Source: Treponema sp.
Lineage (GTDB): Bacteria > Spirochaetota > Spirochaetia > Treponematales > Breznakiellaceae
Assembly (NCBI GenBank): GCA_031278095.1
Contig: JAITLC010000058.1
Location: forward strand, 1-45,625
Direction of reading: 5' to 3'
DNA length: 45,625 nt
Shown piece by piece: positions 43,916 through 45,625 of this stretch; the stretch's first letter is position 1; each line of letters begins with the position of its first letter. Under the pieces are notes generated by a model. The model did not search any database and was not told where the DNA came from. It saw only the letters and a program-made list of their open reading frames with translations. The position numbers and the translations under genes were made by a program.

Positions 43916-43974
43916 TGACAAAATTCATGAATTTTGTCATGCTCCCAATCTAACAAATTTCTCGAAAATGTCAA
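43916..43974 (-). promoter_or_regulatory. Promoter and 24-bp palindromic operator of the fab/acc operon
   Basis: On the minus strand TTGACA (43969-43974) and TAGATT (43947-43952) stand 16 bp apart, a good sigma70-type pair. About seven bases downstream a perfect 24-bp palindrome begins (half-site TGACAAAATTCA, 43916-43939), covering the expected transcription start. This is where repressors such as FapR or FabT bind in other bacteria, but the half-site does not match the FapR or FabT consensus I know. Confidence 0.7.
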
Positions 43975-44044
43975 GATAAAATTTCGACACTTTTAACGGA
44001 AGAACGGTTGCAGGGAATGATCAAAATGAAAACCCAAGGCGGCG

Positions 44045-44831
44045 TCATGTACTTTTTCCGACTGAGGGAAACCGTGATAAGATGGAAAAGGCATGGGAAC
44101 CATGGAAGCTGAATTGACCTGTCATCTTGGGTACAAGAAACATGACCAGGGTGAAAAAACAATACCAAATCGGTTTAGGGTACTGCTTCTTCGTTTTAGG
44201 CCCCATCAACCGTATCAGCACGTCAGAGAGTATCGCCCTGTCCTTTTCATGCGGATCGTTTTTTATCCGTTTAAAAGCGCCGTTGCTTTTTATCCGGGTT
44301 ACGAAGGTTGGCCCTTGCAACTCTATGCCGTATAAGGAGTTATAATCAACATACCCACGGTCAAGCACGTAAATCACCCCGCTCTCATCGCACAGTTCGT
44401 CCATGCCGTGAAGGTCACGGACGTTTCCGGCGCTCAGATATGCATCATAAGGGCATACGGTTGTCCTCGTCCAGACTCGGATGCGGTTTAACCGCTCCCT
44501 TGGCTTTACGGTATTTTGCCCGGTCGTATCGTTTAAGGCATAACGAAACAACCGATGCGTCAATGATCCGCAGGGGGTTCTTGAACGGTTTCTTCACCCT
44601 TCCGGCAATGCCTTGCGCCTCGTTCACGACCGTCTGAAACACATCCTCAAAAACACGGCAGTCCCGTTTTTCCATGGCGTCGCAAAAAGTGGAACGTTTT
44701 AACTGTGGCAGGCCGGCGAGGAAATGTATTTTACTCTCCCCGCGAACCGGTGAGCGGGTTCTTAGGTCCATACCCCGATTCGAAAATTGGTTTACAACTT
44801 TTTTAAGTGGTACTGATTTTAACCGAGACAA
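44045..44831 (-). pseudogene. IS4-family transposase pseudogene
   Basis: Two frames together cover part of an IS4-type DDE transposase. The first (from about 44831) has KKVVNQFSNRG, then a missing middle, EKRDCRVFEDVFQTVVNEAQ and RIIDASVVSLCLKRYDRAKY with the first catalytic Asp. A frameshift near 44450 leads to YDAYLSAGNVRDLHGMDEL and VIYVLDRGYVDYNSLYG with the second Asp. The sequence loses homology after LMGPKTKKQYPK, so the C-terminal Glu domain is absent. The element is dead; no matching pair of terminal repeats is evident. Confidence 0.75.
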
Positions 44832-44897
44832 GACCCGGAGTATGAACCCCGCCTTCCAATCAATATCATTCCGTAATTCTTTGTATTATAAAGACTT

Positions 44898-44955
44898 GAG
44901 CCTGTTCCAAAACTAATTGACTGTGCGCTAATGCGCACGGTTTTGGAACAGGCTC
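44898..44955. mobile_element. 58-bp palindromic miniature element, copy B
   Basis: Reverse complement of copy A at 549-606, with one mismatch in 58 bases (arm GAGCCTGTTCCAAAAC, now perfectly palindromic). It lies just upstream of the transposase remnant. Flanking bases (ACTT left, TTGG right) show no clear 4-bp duplication. Confidence 0.85.
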
Positions 44956-44957
44956 TT

Positions 44958-44987
44958 GGAAAAACCGGTCAAAAGCCCCGGTTTTCC
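44958..44987. repeat. Hairpin GGAAAAACCGG / CCGGTTTTCC downstream of tRNA-Glu
   Basis: A 10-bp stem with a nine-base loop. On the minus strand it lies about 70 bases after the tRNA-Glu and could help end its transcript, although the T-run lies inside the stem and not after it. Confidence 0.4.
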
Positions 44988-44999
44988 CTCAAATCCAGA

Positions 45000-45036
45000 G
45001 AAGCTGTTTCAAAAACTGAGGTTTTGGAACAGCCTC
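45000..45036. repeat. 37-bp hairpin of the CTGTTC family next to tRNA-Glu
   Basis: The arms GAAGCTGTTTCAAAAAC and GTTTTGGAACAGCCTC pair with two mismatches and one wobble. The arms match those of the 58-bp element, but the inner hairpin is gone. It is 18 bp from the tRNA 3' end. Confidence 0.6.
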
Positions 45037-45054
45037 ACTTAAGAAAGTTTGATT

Positions 45055-45126
45055 TAGCCCCTAGGAGAATCGAACTCCTCTTTTAAGATTGAGAATCTCA
45101 TGTCCTAACCGATAGACGAAGGGGCC
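45055..45126 (-). tRNA. tRNA-Glu (anticodon CUC)
   Basis: The minus strand folds as a cloverleaf: acceptor GGCCCCT with AGGGGCT (G-U at the first pair), D arm with GTCTATCGGTTAGGAC, anticodon arm TGAGA-TTCTCAA-TCTTA with CTC (45091-45093), and T arm AGGAG-TTCGATT-CTCCT. The discriminator is A and CCA is not encoded. The sequence resembles known bacterial tRNA-Glu, and CUC reads GAG. Confidence 0.92.
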
Positions 45127-45144
45127 GCGTAAAACATTAAAGTT

Positions 45145-45186
45145 GAGGCTGTTCAAAAAAGTGAAAAAACTTGTTCGGACAGCCCC
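45145..45186. repeat. Hairpin of the CTGTTC family upstream of tRNA-Glu
   Basis: GAGGCTGTTCAAAAAAGT pairs imperfectly with ACTTGTTCGGACAGCC. It stands 19 bp from the 5' end of the tRNA gene, so the tRNA is bracketed by two related hairpins. Confidence 0.5.
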
Positions 45187-45199
45187 CTTAGCTCATTTT

Positions 45200-45240
45200 T
45201 CCCAGGGAGGATTCGAACCCCCACAAGCAGATCCAGAGGC
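45200..45240 (-). pseudogene. Possible tRNA 3' remnant
   Basis: The minus strand has GGGGGTTCGAATCCTCC, a convincing T arm, followed by CTGGGAA as a possible 3' acceptor strand. No matching 5' acceptor strand (TTCCCAG) or D arm is found upstream, so this is at best a tRNA fragment, perhaps left by a recombination at the tRNA-Glu locus. Confidence 0.3.
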
Positions 45241-45625
45241 TCCCTAGAGATAAAAACTGCCACAATGATCTGAATTTTGAGTCAAAATGACCCGTTTTTT
45301 CCGGTCATTCCGTGAAGTAAAAGTCATGGAAAGAAATAAAAACCTGTCCATAAGTCCTTATACCACAAGGAATTACCGAATTTTACCTACATTATATCAG
45401 ATGCTTTGCGGTTATACAATATGATTTCAAGTCAACGGAGCAAAAAAATTTCGCAATTGTATATTTACGTACACATAAACATCTATATATCTTATCCTAC
45501 TAAACCTATAATTAAAATTGGTAAACCCCCGGCTTTGCCGGGGTGACTATAAGAGTTTGACATTTCCGGGAGTATCAAGGATGCTCTCCTATCAGTGAAC
45601 CGTGCAAAGTTCAACAGATAGGAGG
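45241..45625. other. AT-rich intergenic stretch ending in nested inverted repeats
   Basis: No gene is seen. Near the right edge CCCCGGC-TTT-GCCGGGG (45527-45543) forms a short strong hairpin. Then CTCCTATC (45586-45593) pairs with GATAGGAG (45617-45624), enclosing TGAAC/GTTCA. These may be the edge of a mobile element or leader that continues outside the window. Confidence 0.4.

Noticed and set aside
43916-43939. Rho-independent terminator
   Set aside because: The palindrome is AT-rich, lacks a following T-run and lies at a promoter start, not after a gene.

Overview
The window looks like chromosomal DNA of a host-associated spirochaete of the Treponema type. I infer this from gene content and did not search any database. 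The evidence is a FabV/Ter enoyl reductase very close to the Treponema denticola enzyme, many lipoproteins with loose lipoboxes, an RND/TolC efflux set with Ig-like lipoproteins, and a nearly 3000-residue secreted protein resembling the giant proteins of Leptospira and Treponema. Base composition shifts from AT-rich on the left (about 1-10 kb) to moderately GC-rich from 10.9 kb onward.

Layout. (1) 1-1118, minus strand: the start of a PuuD-like glutamine amidotransferase that runs off the window, a HAD-hydrolase pseudogene interrupted by a 58-bp palindromic mobile element, and a small split-barrel flavin-type protein. (2) 1244-9411: a sugar-uptake and degradation locus. An AraC-type regulator diverges from an operon of solute-binding lipoprotein, two LplB/LplC-type permeases, a metallo-beta-lactamase-fold hydrolase and a GH78 alpha-L-rhamnosidase, most simply read as import and cleavage of rhamnosides or rhamnogalacturonan fragments. 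(3) 9412-10904: gene-poor, with a decayed brnT/brnA toxin-antitoxin module, a structured non-coding stretch and a 120-bp three-hairpin element. (4) 10905-34546, plus strand: eleven tightly packed genes. They encode two TPR-like lipoproteins, a small lipoprotein, a TolC-like outer membrane factor, a membrane-fusion lipoprotein, two Big_5-type lipoproteins, two RND permeases, a 2958-residue exported protein ending in a papain-like Cys/His/Asp domain, and a secreted SUMF1-fold protein. (5) 34549-43904, minus strand: a fatty-acid synthesis operon fabH-fabD-fabG-fabF-fabZ-fabV-accB-accC-accD-accA, driven by a good sigma70-type promoter with a perfect 24-bp palindrome at the probable start site. (6) 43975-45625: a broken IS4-family transposase, a tRNA-Glu(CUC), a possible tRNA remnant and a cluster of hairpin repeats.

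Most striking points. (a) The 23.6-kb RND/giant-protein operon is the best candidate for an undescribed system. Its co-directional, often overlapping genes suggest that the tripartite pump, its lipoproteins and the giant protein work together at the cell envelope, possibly in export or display of the giant protein and its C-terminal peptidase-like tip. This is inference. (b) A 58-bp palindrome flanked by a 4-bp ACAT duplication sits inside the HAD pseudogene; removing it and one duplication copy rejoins the reading frame locally. A 57/58-identical copy lies near 44.9 kb beside the IS4 remnant. (c) Two unrelated elements of 120-121 bp share a three-hairpin plan with terminal inverted repeats. 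One lies between fabG and fabF, where acpP normally sits, and supplies the fabG stop codon.
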